Below, piece by piece: positions 17,792 to 24,963 of a stretch of 64,000 nt of DNA. The notes under the pieces were generated by a model. That model worked only from the letters and a program-made list of their open reading frames with translations, ran no database searches and was not told the origin of the DNA. The DNA is from JACDHG01 sp963815295 (GTDB lineage Bacteria; Actinomycetota; Actinomycetes; Propionibacteriales; Nocardioidaceae): contig CAWFFZ010000013.1 in the NCBI GenBank assembly GCA_963815295.1, positions 62,001 through 126,000 of the forward strand, given 5' to 3'. The translations under genes were made by a program, and so were the position numbers. Each line of letters opens with the position of its first letter. Position 1 is the stretch's first letter.

Positions 17792-18070
17792 TCAGCCTAG
17801 GATCCGAGCTTTCTGCGCCTCGAACTCAGCCTCGGTGAGGACGCCCTGAGCCTTCAGTTCACCCAAGTCCTTCAGCTGAGCCAGCTTCGCGTCCATGCCG
17901 CCTGCTGGCGGCGCCGGCGGAGGCTCGGCCACCGGTTGCTGATCGTAGGCCTGCTGCGGCTGCTGCTCGGCCCACCGTTGACCCTGTCGGCGCGAGACGC
18001 GGTTGGACACCGCCGTCGCAGTTCCGGCCACCACGGCCGTTCGCGCCACACCTCGAAGGAGACCAGGCAT
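17792..18070 (-). CDS. SHOCT domain protein
   Basis: 92 residues: an N-terminal segment with a short hydrophobic stretch ('ARTAVVAGTATAVSNRVSRR'), a Gln/Pro-rich linker and a C-terminal SHOCT domain ('LKDLGELKAQGVLTEAEFEA', ending KARILG). SHOCT is a short C-terminal helical module thought to mediate oligomerisation or membrane association. It has a good ribosome site (AAAGGAAC) and follows DUF6325 by 30 bp, so the two are probably co-transcribed from palindrome copy 3. Confidence 0.85.
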   Translation of the reverse strand: MPGLLRGVARTAVVAGTATAVSNRVSRRQGQRWAEQQPQQAYDQQPVAEPPPAPPAGGMDAKLAQLKDLGELKAQGVLTEAEFEAQKARILG

Positions 18071-18100
18071 TGCTCTGTTCCTTTCTCTCTGAGTTGACGG

Positions 18101-18547
18101 TTACTGGGCGCCGGGTTCGGTGGCGTCGAGCGCAGCCAGGATCGCCGGAACCGGGATCCTGCCACTAGCGACCAGCTGGGCCCCACCCCGCCTGAGTGCT
18201 GCCGCAAACGGCGCCGCCCAGCGGTTCTCGTACACGAGGATTCCAGCCGAGCTGCCCGGCTCGAGAACGCCTCCCGCCTCGGCGATGTCATCCTCGTCCA
18301 AGATGCCGGACGAGGCTCCTTCAAAGATGGCGAGGTCGAGCTCTCCGTCGTTGTCCAGGTCGGCGATCGCCAGTCCGGCGATGGACCCGTCCAGCTCCTT
18401 CTTCACGAAGACCAGGTCAATGATCCGGATGATGCCACGGTCCGCCAGGTCTGCGAGCAGCGGCAGACCCTCTCCGGTCATGCGACTGCCGGGAAACTCA
18501 ACGACCAAGTAGTCGATCGGACCAATCTCATCGCTCTCGTCACTCAT
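18101..18547 (-). CDS. DUF6325 family protein
   Basis: 148 residues. 'IGPIDYLVVEFPGSRMTGEG' at the N-terminus, 'DIAEAGGVLEPGSSAGILVY' and 'ENRWAAPFAAALRRGGAQLV' match DUF6325, a soluble actinobacterial family that recurs beside SHOCT genes. Its fold and function are not assigned in my knowledge. First gene of a two-gene unit with the SHOCT gene; palindrome copy 3 is 105 bp upstream. Confidence 0.85.
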   Translation of the reverse strand: MSDESDEIGPIDYLVVEFPGSRMTGEGLPLLADLADRGIIRIIDLVFVKKELDGSIAGLAIADLDNDGELDLAIFEGASSGILDEDDIAEAGGVLEPGSSAGILVYENRWAAPFAAALRRGGAQLVASGRIPVPAILAALDATEPGAQ

Positions 18548-18652
18548 GCGACTTCCTCCAGGTAGTTCAGGTCAGATCGGATCTTCCCGAGGCTTGAACC
18601 CTCTTCAAGCCTGGGCAGAAATAGACAATGCCATCTCGGGGCCATCGTGGCG

Positions 18653-18669
18653 TCACCCTTGAGGGGTGA
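18653..18669. promoter_or_regulatory. Island palindrome copy 3
   Basis: Exact TCACCC-ttgag-GGGTGA in the 135-bp gap upstream of DUF6325-SHOCT (minus strand). On that strand CATTGT (18630-18625) lies 22 bp from the palindrome edge, a -10-like position. Confidence 0.8.
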
Positions 18670-18682
18670 GGCGGCCGATGCA

Positions 18683-19108
18683 CTAGACGGGACGACGCGA
18701 CATGCTGTGTGCCAGCGCCCAGATGATGGCAACGTCGAGGCCGATGATGAGGATTGCCCAGAACGGATAATAGGGGATGAACAGGAAGTTGTCGAACATC
18801 CCGAGGATCACGATGATGATGCCCGTGACGTGCGCCCAGGTGGCGCCGGACATCAGCCCTACACCGACCAAGACGAAGGCTGCACCGAGGAGCAGATGGA
18901 TCCAGCCCCAGGCCGTGGTGTCGAACTCGAACGTGTAGTTGACGGTGTTGATGTAGAACTTGTCGTCGACGAGCGCGACGAAGCCCTGCAAGGCCTGGAA
19001 GAAGCCGACAACGACCAGCATCGCTGCGGCGAAGACCGTCAGTCCAACTGCTCCTGAGCTTGGCCGACCATAATCTGCGTCCGGGTAGCGTTCGCTGGAA
19101 CTCGTCAT
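18683..19108 (-). CDS. DUF7144 family four-helix membrane protein (copy 1)
   Basis: 141 residues with four hydrophobic helices and the motif 'YTFEFDTTAWGWIHLLLGAA' and then 'NFLFIPYYPFWAILIIGLD'. These match DUF7144-type membrane proteins. A clear paralogue lies at 33736-34149, sharing the D-x-TAWGW-H core and the L-P-x-YP-W segment. Function unknown. Palindrome copy 4 is 73 bp upstream. Confidence 0.8.
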   Translation of the reverse strand: MTSSSERYPDADYGRPSSGAVGLTVFAAAMLVVVGFFQALQGFVALVDDKFYINTVNYTFEFDTTAWGWIHLLLGAAFVLVGVGLMSGATWAHVTGIIIVILGMFDNFLFIPYYPFWAILIIGLDVAIIWALAHSMSRRPV

Positions 19109-19181
19109 CGGCGTCTCCTCGTCTGCTGTTATTCCCAGTCCAGGGCCGCCTCAAGTTTCGTGCGTGACACGAAGGCCCGCC

Positions 19182-19198
19182 TCCCCCGATCCGGGTGA
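19182..19198. promoter_or_regulatory. Island palindrome copy 4
   Basis: TCCCCC-gatcc-GGGTGA, one change from the consensus. It is 73 bp upstream of the first DUF7144 gene. Confidence 0.65.
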
Positions 19199-19279
19199 GG
19201 GGGCCGAGGGCAAGGGCTGGCAGTCCCTCGTTTGCGCGAAGAGAATCCGTCAGGTCGACGCAGTCGAGGTCGATAAACG

Positions 19280-19915
19280 TCAGATCGAGAGGCTGATCGG
19301 GAACGTCAACAGCCATCCGAGCGTCCCGAGGAACACCAAACATCCCGCAGCGACCGTTACTGCACGCAGGACGGGCGAGGACACCTTCGTGCTGATGCCG
19401 GCGAAGAAGAGCGCCACCGCAAATAGGACGACGCCGAGGACGTAGTTCGAGGCCCGCTGGAGGTTGGTTCGTACCTCGGCTGCGAGTCCCTCCGCTTGCC
19501 TGTCGAGTTTGGCCGCCTCATCCGACGCCGCCAGCTTGTACTCAGGCATCGCGAATGGCGTGAGCGGTGCATCAGCGTTCTTCAGTGGTCGTGTTGCGAT
19601 CCAAGCCTCCACTGCAGGTTTGAACTCTGCGCGGAATCGCGACCGGTAGAACTGGGCAAGCACCGCCTCGTCCCGCGCATACGCGTCGACCCACGAGCTG
19701 AAAGTCGCAACGTCTACCTGGGTCTGGGCGTTCGCGAGATCCGCTGAGCGAGCCGCCTGGAACCGTGTCGCGCTGGCAACGGCGGCCGACTTGGCCTGTT
19801 CACCGTTCCACCGGGTTGCCTGGTAGCTGCACCACGCTGTGGCAACCGCCGAAACCGCTAGGAGCACCGTCGCGACCAGCTCGAGTGGGATCCGAGTGCG
19901 CTGCCTTCCTGTCAT
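19280..19915 (-). CDS. Two-helix membrane protein of unknown function
   Basis: 211 residues from ATG 19915, which overlaps the stop of the DUF4239 gene by 4 bp (ATGA). One helix near the N-terminus (about 9-28), a ~115-residue region rich in Ala, Arg and acidic residues including 'VASATRFQAARSADLANAQT', and two close helices at the C-terminus. This resembles DUF4337-like membrane proteins, but I would not assign the family firmly. Last gene of a four-gene operon with the nonapeptide-repeat, RDD and DUF4239 genes. Confidence 0.65.
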   Translation of the reverse strand: MTGRQRTRIPLELVATVLLAVSAVATAWCSYQATRWNGEQAKSAAVASATRFQAARSADLANAQTQVDVATFSSWVDAYARDEAVLAQFYRSRFRAEFKPAVEAWIATRPLKNADAPLTPFAMPEYKLAASDEAAKLDRQAEGLAAEVRTNLQRASNYVLGVVLFAVALFFAGISTKVSSPVLRAVTVAAGCLVFLGTLGWLLTFPISLSI

Positions 19916-20718
19916 AGGGCAACGCCGTTCGCGTCGCACAGTGCCCGACCGTGGTCGCCAACACCCGCGAGTTCGTTCTCCAAGATGGACAAAGTGCGCT
20001 CCATGGCCGTCGGCTGAAGACCACCGGGCCCGTCCTGGTATGGGTGATCAAGGAAGCGGATGAGAAGCAGCAACGTCGCCATCACCGTCATCACCGATCC
20101 GATCTGAATGCCTTGGATCAACGCGGGCTCTCCAGAGTCGGCGAAGAACATCATGAAGACGAAGATGACGACGGCGGTAAGGATGAGGGCGACCCACAAC
20201 AGCCACGGGATAACCCCCTCCGCACCGTGAACACGGTCCAACCGTGCACCTTCACGATCAGACGTCTGGTCGAGCCACTTACTGTAGGCCGCTTCTTCGG
20301 TCGTGGTTCCCGGATCGACGCCCTGCAACGTGCGAAACATTGCCAACCCCCACGGATTGATCTGGTTGTTCTGCTGCCCTGCCTCCTGCCGCGGCCACTC
20401 CGTGCCAACCACGTACTTCCCGTAGCAGATCAACTCACCGCTCAGCTGCCCCGTCACGGTCGAGGGCAGGAACTGCGCCGTCTGAAACTGCTGTGTCACC
20501 GTGAGTGCTTCAGTCTCTGCACCGGTTCGAGACTGGTCGAAACTCTCGAAGGAGAGAAAGACTACGAATCCGAGAAGCACCGAGAAACCGGTCGCGAGGA
20601 CGCCGAAGATTCCAGCCGCTCGGTCGCCGTCGTGAAAGAACCCGCCATCAGGTGCACGTCGCCGTACCACAAGAATCGCGACCACCGCCGCAGTAGCGAC
20701 GCCCACGATGACGAGCAA
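19912..20718 (-). CDS. DUF4239-like (bestrophin-like) membrane protein
   Basis: 268 residues if read from TTG 20718. Features fit DUF4239: a helix, then 'AAGIFGVLATGFSVLLGFVV' with 'FLSFESFDQSRTGAETEA', a soluble middle, and two helices near the C-terminus ('IPWLLWVALILTAVVIFVFM'). Distantly related to bestrophin-type channels; transport is not shown. The start is odd: the frame is the same as the upstream RDD gene, and between the RDD stop (TAG 20748-20746) and this TTG there is no ATG or GTG and no good ribosome site. TTG, CTG or ATC initiation or stop-codon readthrough are possible. Confidence 0.7.
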   Translation of the reverse strand: MLVIVGVATAAVVAILVVRRRAPDGGFFHDGDRAAGIFGVLATGFSVLLGFVVFLSFESFDQSRTGAETEALTVTQQFQTAQFLPSTVTGQLSGELICYGKYVVGTEWPRQEAGQQNNQINPWGLAMFRTLQGVDPGTTTEEAAYSKWLDQTSDREGARLDRVHGAEGVIPWLLWVALILTAVVIFVFMMFFADSGEPALIQGIQIGSVMTVMATLLLLIRFLDHPYQDGPGGLQPTAMERTLSILENELAGVGDHGRALCDANGVAL

Positions 20719-20745
20719 ACCCCACAGGAGATTGATTCGAGCCCC

Positions 20746-21246
20746 CTAGGTGTGTTCGCCGTGCACGCTGGTCCTCGGATGGACATCCCAGTCGTAGATC
20801 ACCGAGGTGCGTAGGACGACATCTTGGACTGAACGGTTCGCCCGGCTGACTGCAACCCAAGCCAGCCCCAGAGGGAATGCAACGCAGAACGCGGCACGCA
20901 GCAGCGCCATCCCAAGATGGGTGAGCCCACCTCGAGCGTCGACGACGCGCAAGCCCATCACGATGCCTCCGTAACTCCGTCCATTGCTCTGCCACGACAA
21001 CGCGAGATACATCGTCATGACGACATAACCCAACGAGACGTCCAGCCACACCGGTGGCACTGGAGGTTCAAAGCCTTCCGGGGAAAGGAGAAACACTAGG
21101 GCGCAGAACGCTAAGTAGCCCACCACGAGCACGATTGCGACGACACACATGTCGATAGCTGCGGCCGCTCCTCGAGTGACAAGGCCTGCCCTTCGGCCCT
21201 GGAAGACCCGCGCTTCCGTGGGGATCGGGTTGATGCGCGCCGTCAC
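20746..21246 (-). CDS. RDD family membrane protein
   Basis: 166 residues from GTG 21246, overlapping the stop of the repeat-protein gene by 4 bp (GTGA). 'GLVTRGAAAAIDMCVVAIVL' gives the RDD-type Arg and Asp in helix 1, and 'QSNGRSYGGIVMGLRVVDAR' matches the conserved G-x-S-x-G-x-x-x-x-G-L-R-V segment. Roughly three helices. RDD proteins have been linked to ion transport and envelope functions. Second gene of the four-gene operon. Confidence 0.85.
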   Translation of the reverse strand: MTARINPIPTEARVFQGRRAGLVTRGAAAAIDMCVVAIVLVVGYLAFCALVFLLSPEGFEPPVPPVWLDVSLGYVVMTMYLALSWQSNGRSYGGIVMGLRVVDARGGLTHLGMALLRAAFCVAFPLGLAWVAVSRANRSVQDVVLRTSVIYDWDVHPRTSVHGEHT

Positions 21247-22112
21247 TGAAGCGGCTCCTCGTCGTGCGCCCGCGGCTGCGGCACCACCGGTTGATGGGGA
21301 GCAATCGTGGATCGAGACCCGCGGCGCCGGAGCAACCGGTCGATCAACTGCGAAACGGCTTCATCAGCGCCGATGCTTTGCATTCGTGCGTCCCTGACCA
21401 CCTGCGAGGCCATGGAACCAGTCGAGTTGCGGATGATCTCGGGCAGGTCGATCTCGTTGATCACGTCCTCGGCAATGCCGACGACGTTGACCCTGTCGAT
21501 GACGGCAGCCAGGTCAACGGCCGCCACGATGGCGTCCATGTCGACTCGCTGGACGATGGCGTCCACGTCGATCCGATCGACGATGGCGTCCATGTCGACT
21601 CGCTGGACGATGGCATTAACGTCGATCCGATCGACGATGGCGTCCATGTCGACTCGCTGGACGATGGCATCCATGTCAAGTCGATCCAGGACATCCGCTA
21701 TGTCGACCGTCGCGACAAGCCCGTCAAGGTTGATGCGCTCGACGATGATCGCATCCAAGTCCAAGGTATCCAGGACCTCACGAACCAGCACTGGAATCAT
21801 CGCCTCCACGAGCCGCTCCAGGTCGCCGCCCGTCGAGATCCTGGCCGAGCGGCCGCGGTCGGCCAGAACGTTGACGAGCCGAGCCGGGTGCATCGGCGCG
21901 GGCACCAGGGGTGGATGGAGGACAGTACGTCCCAGAGGCCGGACCACTCGGGTTATTCCGCGAGTGATGCCCGCCGTCGCCGCCACCGCGGCGTACGCCA
22001 CTCCAACCGCCGCGTCGAAAAGCTCCAGTGAACGCGAACCCGCCGTCTCCGCGGCCCGGACCCTCACAAGTTCATGCGACGATGCGGTCGGCTCGGCTTC
22101 AGGATCCGCCAT
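21243..22112 (-). CDS. Nonapeptide-repeat protein, RDD-associated
   Basis: 289 residues from ATG 22112 with GGGAGGAGC upstream. A hydrophobic, glycine-containing segment lies near 30-60. The centre (about 140-225) is a run of 9-residue repeats of the form V-D-M-D-A-I-V-x-R, at least seven in a row, with alternating Asp and hydrophobic residues and a regular Arg. The regular period suggests a solenoid or long amphipathic structure. The C-terminus is charged ('QLIDRLLRRRGSRST'). Similar D-x-D-A-[IL] repeats occur next to RDD genes in other actinobacteria as far as I recall, with no known function. First gene of the operon leading to RDD and DUF4239. Confidence 0.75.
   Translation of the reverse strand: MADPEAEPTASSHELVRVRAAETAGSRSLELFDAAVGVAYAAVAATAGITRGITRVVRPLGRTVLHPPLVPAPMHPARLVNVLADRGRSARISTGGDLERLVEAMIPVLVREVLDTLDLDAIIVERINLDGLVATVDIADVLDRLDMDAIVQRVDMDAIVDRIDVNAIVQRVDMDAIVDRIDVDAIVQRVDMDAIVAAVDLAAVIDRVNVVGIAEDVINEIDLPEIIRNSTGSMASQVVRDARMQSIGADEAVSQLIDRLLRRRGSRSTIAPHQPVVPQPRAHDEEPLQ
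21528..21690. repeat. 27/54-bp tandem repeat encoding nonapeptides
   Basis: About six 27-bp units, alternating between two versions so that a 54-bp unit recurs almost perfectly (GATGGCGTCCATGTCGACTC then GATGGCGTCCACGTCGATCC). One copy has GCATTAACG in place of GCGTCCACG. The near identity of the longer unit points to recent in-frame duplication. Confidence 0.9.
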
Positions 22113-22416
22113 GTTGGACGTGCTCCTCCCTTGACCCGTCTGCGCCTCGCGTTCGCAACATTCACATGAGAGATGCTCGTGCAACAAGGGACCTCTACTG
22201 ACCCGCGCCGGTCCCATCACAAAACGACGTCACGTGACCATGAGGCGCAGACGTGATGTCATTTCGACCTTAGGTAGCGCCGGGCAGTGATGGATCACCC
22301 ATCTCGGGTGAACCGGCCCGGTGATGCTGTATCGAACCACGCCACTGGTGTCTAAATCGACCTACAACGCCTCCTTGGGCGCTCAGGCCGGTCACGTCCG
22401 CCGCAATAGCGGGCCC
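22113..22416. other. 304-bp intergenic region upstream of the RDD operon
   Basis: Lies between the repeat-protein start (22112) and the end of the DUF1269 gene (22417), both on the minus strand. It contains palindrome copy 5 and, separately, GTCACGTGAC, a perfect 10-bp palindrome at 22229-22238. No convincing gene. Confidence 0.6.
22295..22311. promoter_or_regulatory. Island palindrome copy 5
   Basis: Exact TCACCC-atctc-GGGTGA. The first gene it could serve is the nonapeptide-repeat gene, whose start is 182 bp away on the minus strand, implying a long leader. TACCTA lies about 19 bp from its edge on that side. Confidence 0.75.
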
Positions 22417-22839
22417 CTACCCAGGGAACGCTTCGCGAAGCGCCTTCTCCTGCTCAGCGGACAGGTTGGTGCTGATCAGCTCCATGTCCTGTCTCGAGAG
22501 CGCCTCGCCGACTCGGTCCAGGACAGCGTCGCTGGTCATCAGAAAGAGCGCGGACGTGCCTGGGGTTACCTTGTCGCGAACGGTCTTGATGAACTCGTCG
22601 TCGAATCCCACGTCGGAGCGCGATCCTGAGAACATGCCCCGGAACACGCGCCCTAGCGGGCCTTTTCCGGCAGCACTCTTGAGCTGCCGGGTGCTTGGCT
22701 GCTTGGAGCCGAATTCCCACGTGACGATCGCGGCGTCGTGGACCTGGATGAACCCTTGCTTCTGTAGTTCTTCGAGGGTGTACTCGGCCTCGTCTCCTCC
22801 GTGGGGCGTCGGAAATTTCCAGACCGTCAAGGTGGCCAC
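22417..22839 (-). CDS. DUF1269 domain protein
   Basis: 140 residues from GTG 22839 with CAGGAGG upstream. 'LTVWKFPTPHGGDEAEYTLE' then 'QVHDAAIVTWEFGSKQPSTR', 'DDEFIKTVRDKVTPGTSALF' and 'ELISTNLSAEQEKALREAF' match DUF1269, a family of small proteins with a ferredoxin-like soluble part. This copy has no clear transmembrane hairpin. Function unknown. Divergent from the PLDc_N/SHOCT gene; two palindromes (copies 6 and 7) lie between them. Confidence 0.85.
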   Translation of the reverse strand: MATLTVWKFPTPHGGDEAEYTLEELQKQGFIQVHDAAIVTWEFGSKQPSTRQLKSAAGKGPLGRVFRGMFSGSRSDVGFDDEFIKTVRDKVTPGTSALFLMTSDAVLDRVGEALSRQDMELISTNLSAEQEKALREAFPG

Positions 22840-22926
22840 GGGTCCTCCTGTGGATGTGCAGGCTGTGTCGGTGGTTGGCGCTACCACAGACTTGCTCCAC
22901 GCTACGATCACGGGCTTGTGGTGACC

Positions 22927-22943
22927 TCACCCGCGGCGGGGGA
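22927..22943. promoter_or_regulatory. Island palindrome copy 6
   Basis: TCACCC-gcggc-GGGGGA, one change. It is 87 bp from the DUF1269 GTG. TAGCGT at 22904-22899 (minus strand), 22 bp from its edge, is a good -10 candidate. Confidence 0.75.
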
Positions 22944-23033
22944 GCGCCCCAAGTGATGGCCAAATCGGCCGCCGAGGGCGGATGTCGGCAGGGTGGCAGC
23001 ATGGTCGGCGCCGCACTCCTTGGAGGTCGATGC

Positions 23034-23050
23034 TCACCCGGCACGGGTGA
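23034..23050. promoter_or_regulatory. Island palindrome copy 7
   Basis: Exact TCACCC-ggcac-GGGTGA, 86 bp upstream of the PLDc_N/SHOCT ATG. CAGGCT (23074-23079), 23 bp downstream, is a -10-like hexamer. Confidence 0.8.
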
Positions 23051-23136
23051 TGTTCACTCCATCGCGCACGCGGCAGGCTGGCTCATTGGCGACCGTGATA
23101 CCTCTCTCGGCGCGATCTCACCTAGGAGAGACAGTC

Positions 23137-23526
23137 ATGTCAGATGATTTCGGCCTTTGGGATGTATTCGTCTCGATGTTTTGGTTCATGCTGCTGTTCG
23201 CTTGGATCTCACTGCTCTTCCATATCATTGGCGACATCTTCCGTGACCGTGAACTGAGCGGCGGAGGTAAGGCACTCTGGACCCTGTTCATCATCGTGGT
23301 TCCCTGGCTCGGCGCGTTGGTTTACCTCATCGCTCGCGGGAGCTCGATGAACCAGCGCGCGATGGAGGCGGCGCAAGCGCGGGATGCGAGTATGCGGGCC
23401 TACGTGCAGGACGCGGCGGGAGCGGCCAGCCCTGCCGATGAGCTTCGCAAGCTGACCGAGCTTCGCGACAACGGCACGATCACGGCGGCGGAGTACGAAC
23501 AGGCCAAGGCCAAAGTACTGTCCTGA
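23137..23526 (+). CDS. PLDc_N and SHOCT domain membrane protein
   Basis: 129 residues with TAGGAGAG upstream. Two transmembrane helices form a PLDc_N module ('SMFWFMLLFAWISLLFHIIG' and 'LFIIVVPWLGALVYLIARG'), followed by a linker and a C-terminal SHOCT domain ('ELRKLTELRDNGTITAAEYE'). PLDc_N is the membrane anchor of phospholipase D-like proteins but occurs alone in many actinobacterial small proteins. With the SHOCT gene at 17792 this is the second SHOCT protein of the island. Confidence 0.85.
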   Translation: MSDDFGLWDVFVSMFWFMLLFAWISLLFHIIGDIFRDRELSGGGKALWTLFIIVVPWLGALVYLIARGSSMNQRAMEAAQARDASMRAYVQDAAGAASPADELRKLTELRDNGTITAAEYEQAKAKVLS

Positions 23527-23615
23527 CGGCGCAGCTCCGCCGAGGTGGCATCCGGTCGCGGACGCAATTCTGCCGCACCGGCGAGCGGCAACTCACCAGC
23601 GACTAGTAGCAACCC

Positions 23616-24890
23616 ATGAAGGGTCCATCTGACGACCTCTCGGCGCTGGTGCGGCGTGTCCATAGTTCGTTCCTCGGCCGATGCGTTGATCGATTCGTCG
23701 CGATGGCTGGGTTCGACCGCTGCATCGTGCTGTCGTCGCAGGCATTCACGGCGCTGATCCCGCTGCTCATCCTGGTCTCGACGCTTGCTCCGCCTGGTGA
23801 GGAGGATGTGGTCGCCAAAACGATCATCTCCAAGTTTCGACTCACGGGTGAGTCTGCCGCCGCTGTTGAGCAGCTCTTCGAGATCCCCGACGGCGCGGTG
23901 ACCAGTGTCAGCGTCGCCAGCGCCTTCTTGCTGCTGTACTCAGGGGTTTCGTTCACTCGCCGTCTGCAGGCGATGTACCGCGCAACGTGGGGTCTGGAAA
24001 AGGCTGGAGTCCGAGGCAATGTGTTCGCGACACTGGGCCTCTTCGTGTTGCTGGCAGAGGTGCTGATTTTCTACGGCATCCGAAGCTTCTTTGAGAATCT
24101 TCCTTTCGACGTGCCGTTAACGGTCGCCCTGGCCGCCGCCACCGGTGTCGTGCTGTGGACGTCGATCCCTTTCCTACTCCTGAACCGTCGCGTGCACTGG
24201 CGTCGTCTCCTAGTTGCCGGAGGGCTCACTTCGTTTGCCGCGACGATGTTCGGCATGGCGACGACCATCTACATGCCGGGTCTCGTTGAGCGGGCCGTCG
24301 GCGACTTCGGCCTCTTCGGCATCACCATTGCCATCATCGGGTGGTTGCTGGCCGTCTCGGCGGTCGTCGTGGCGAGCACGGTTGTCGGGGCCGAGTTCGA
24401 CCAGTCCTCGACGCCCTGGTTAACCCGCGTCAAGACCAGGTACGGGCTAGTGGACCCAGACCACGCGAGTCCCGGCCCCATGGGGGAAACCGAAGCATCG
24501 GGCCTGACCAGTCAGGACCTGTACATTCTTGGTCAGGTACTCACCAACTGGCTCATCATGGCCGCAGCGGTCTGGGCGGCCACACTTGTCGTTCCAGGTA
24601 TAGACGTGCACGGCGGTTTCCCCACCTACCTTGCGGTGTCCCTCCTCCTGGGACTCGTCAACGCGATTCTAGGCCCGCTGCTGCGGCTGGTGGCCATGCC
24701 TCTGAACCTGGTGACAATGGGCTTGTTCGCGCTGGTCACGAACGGAGTTCTGCTGGCCGTGACGGCTGCACTGACCGACCGGCTCGAGGTGAGCGGGTTC
24801 GCTGATGCCGTCCTGGGCGCGCTCGTCATCTCGGTCATCATCACGCTGCGGGAGGTTGTGGCTCGTCCGCCGGCAGACGACGACATGTAA
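23616..24890 (+). CDS. YihY/BrkB-like membrane protein fused to a holin-like four-helix domain
   Basis: 424 residues. The first ~270 resemble the YihY/BrkB family: 'SSQAFTALIPLLILVSTLAP', 'YSGVSFTRRLQAMYRATWGL', 'GGLTSFAATMFGMATTIYMP'. After a hydrophilic linker (about 280-300) a second membrane domain matches Phage_holin_4_2: 'LLGLVNAILGPLLRLVAMPL', then NLVTMGLFALVTNGVLL. Homologous four-helix domains occur in the next two genes, so this looks like a fusion. No phage genes are nearby, so a prophage is not implied. No Shine-Dalgarno is visible. Function unknown. Confidence 0.75.
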   Translation: MKGPSDDLSALVRRVHSSFLGRCVDRFVAMAGFDRCIVLSSQAFTALIPLLILVSTLAPPGEEDVVAKTIISKFRLTGESAAAVEQLFEIPDGAVTSVSVASAFLLLYSGVSFTRRLQAMYRATWGLEKAGVRGNVFATLGLFVLLAEVLIFYGIRSFFENLPFDVPLTVALAAATGVVLWTSIPFLLLNRRVHWRRLLVAGGLTSFAATMFGMATTIYMPGLVERAVGDFGLFGITIAIIGWLLAVSAVVVASTVVGAEFDQSSTPWLTRVKTRYGLVDPDHASPGPMGETEASGLTSQDLYILGQVLTNWLIMAAAVWAATLVVPGIDVHGGFPTYLAVSLLLGLVNAILGPLLRLVAMPLNLVTMGLFALVTNGVLLAVTAALTDRLEVSGFADAVLGALVISVIITLREVVARPPADDDM

Positions 24891-24908
24891 CGGGTGGCGC
24901 CACCCCTC

Positions 24909-24925
24909 TCACCCTGTTCAGGTGA
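24909..24925. promoter_or_regulatory. Island palindrome copy 8
   Basis: TCACCC-tgttc-AGGTGA, one change. It lies 18 bp past the YihY/holin stop and 38 bp before the GTG of the holin/phosphatase gene. Confidence 0.65.
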
Positions 24926-24963
24926 GGCGCAGAACGGCAAAGTTATCGCAGCCTCGACGCACA

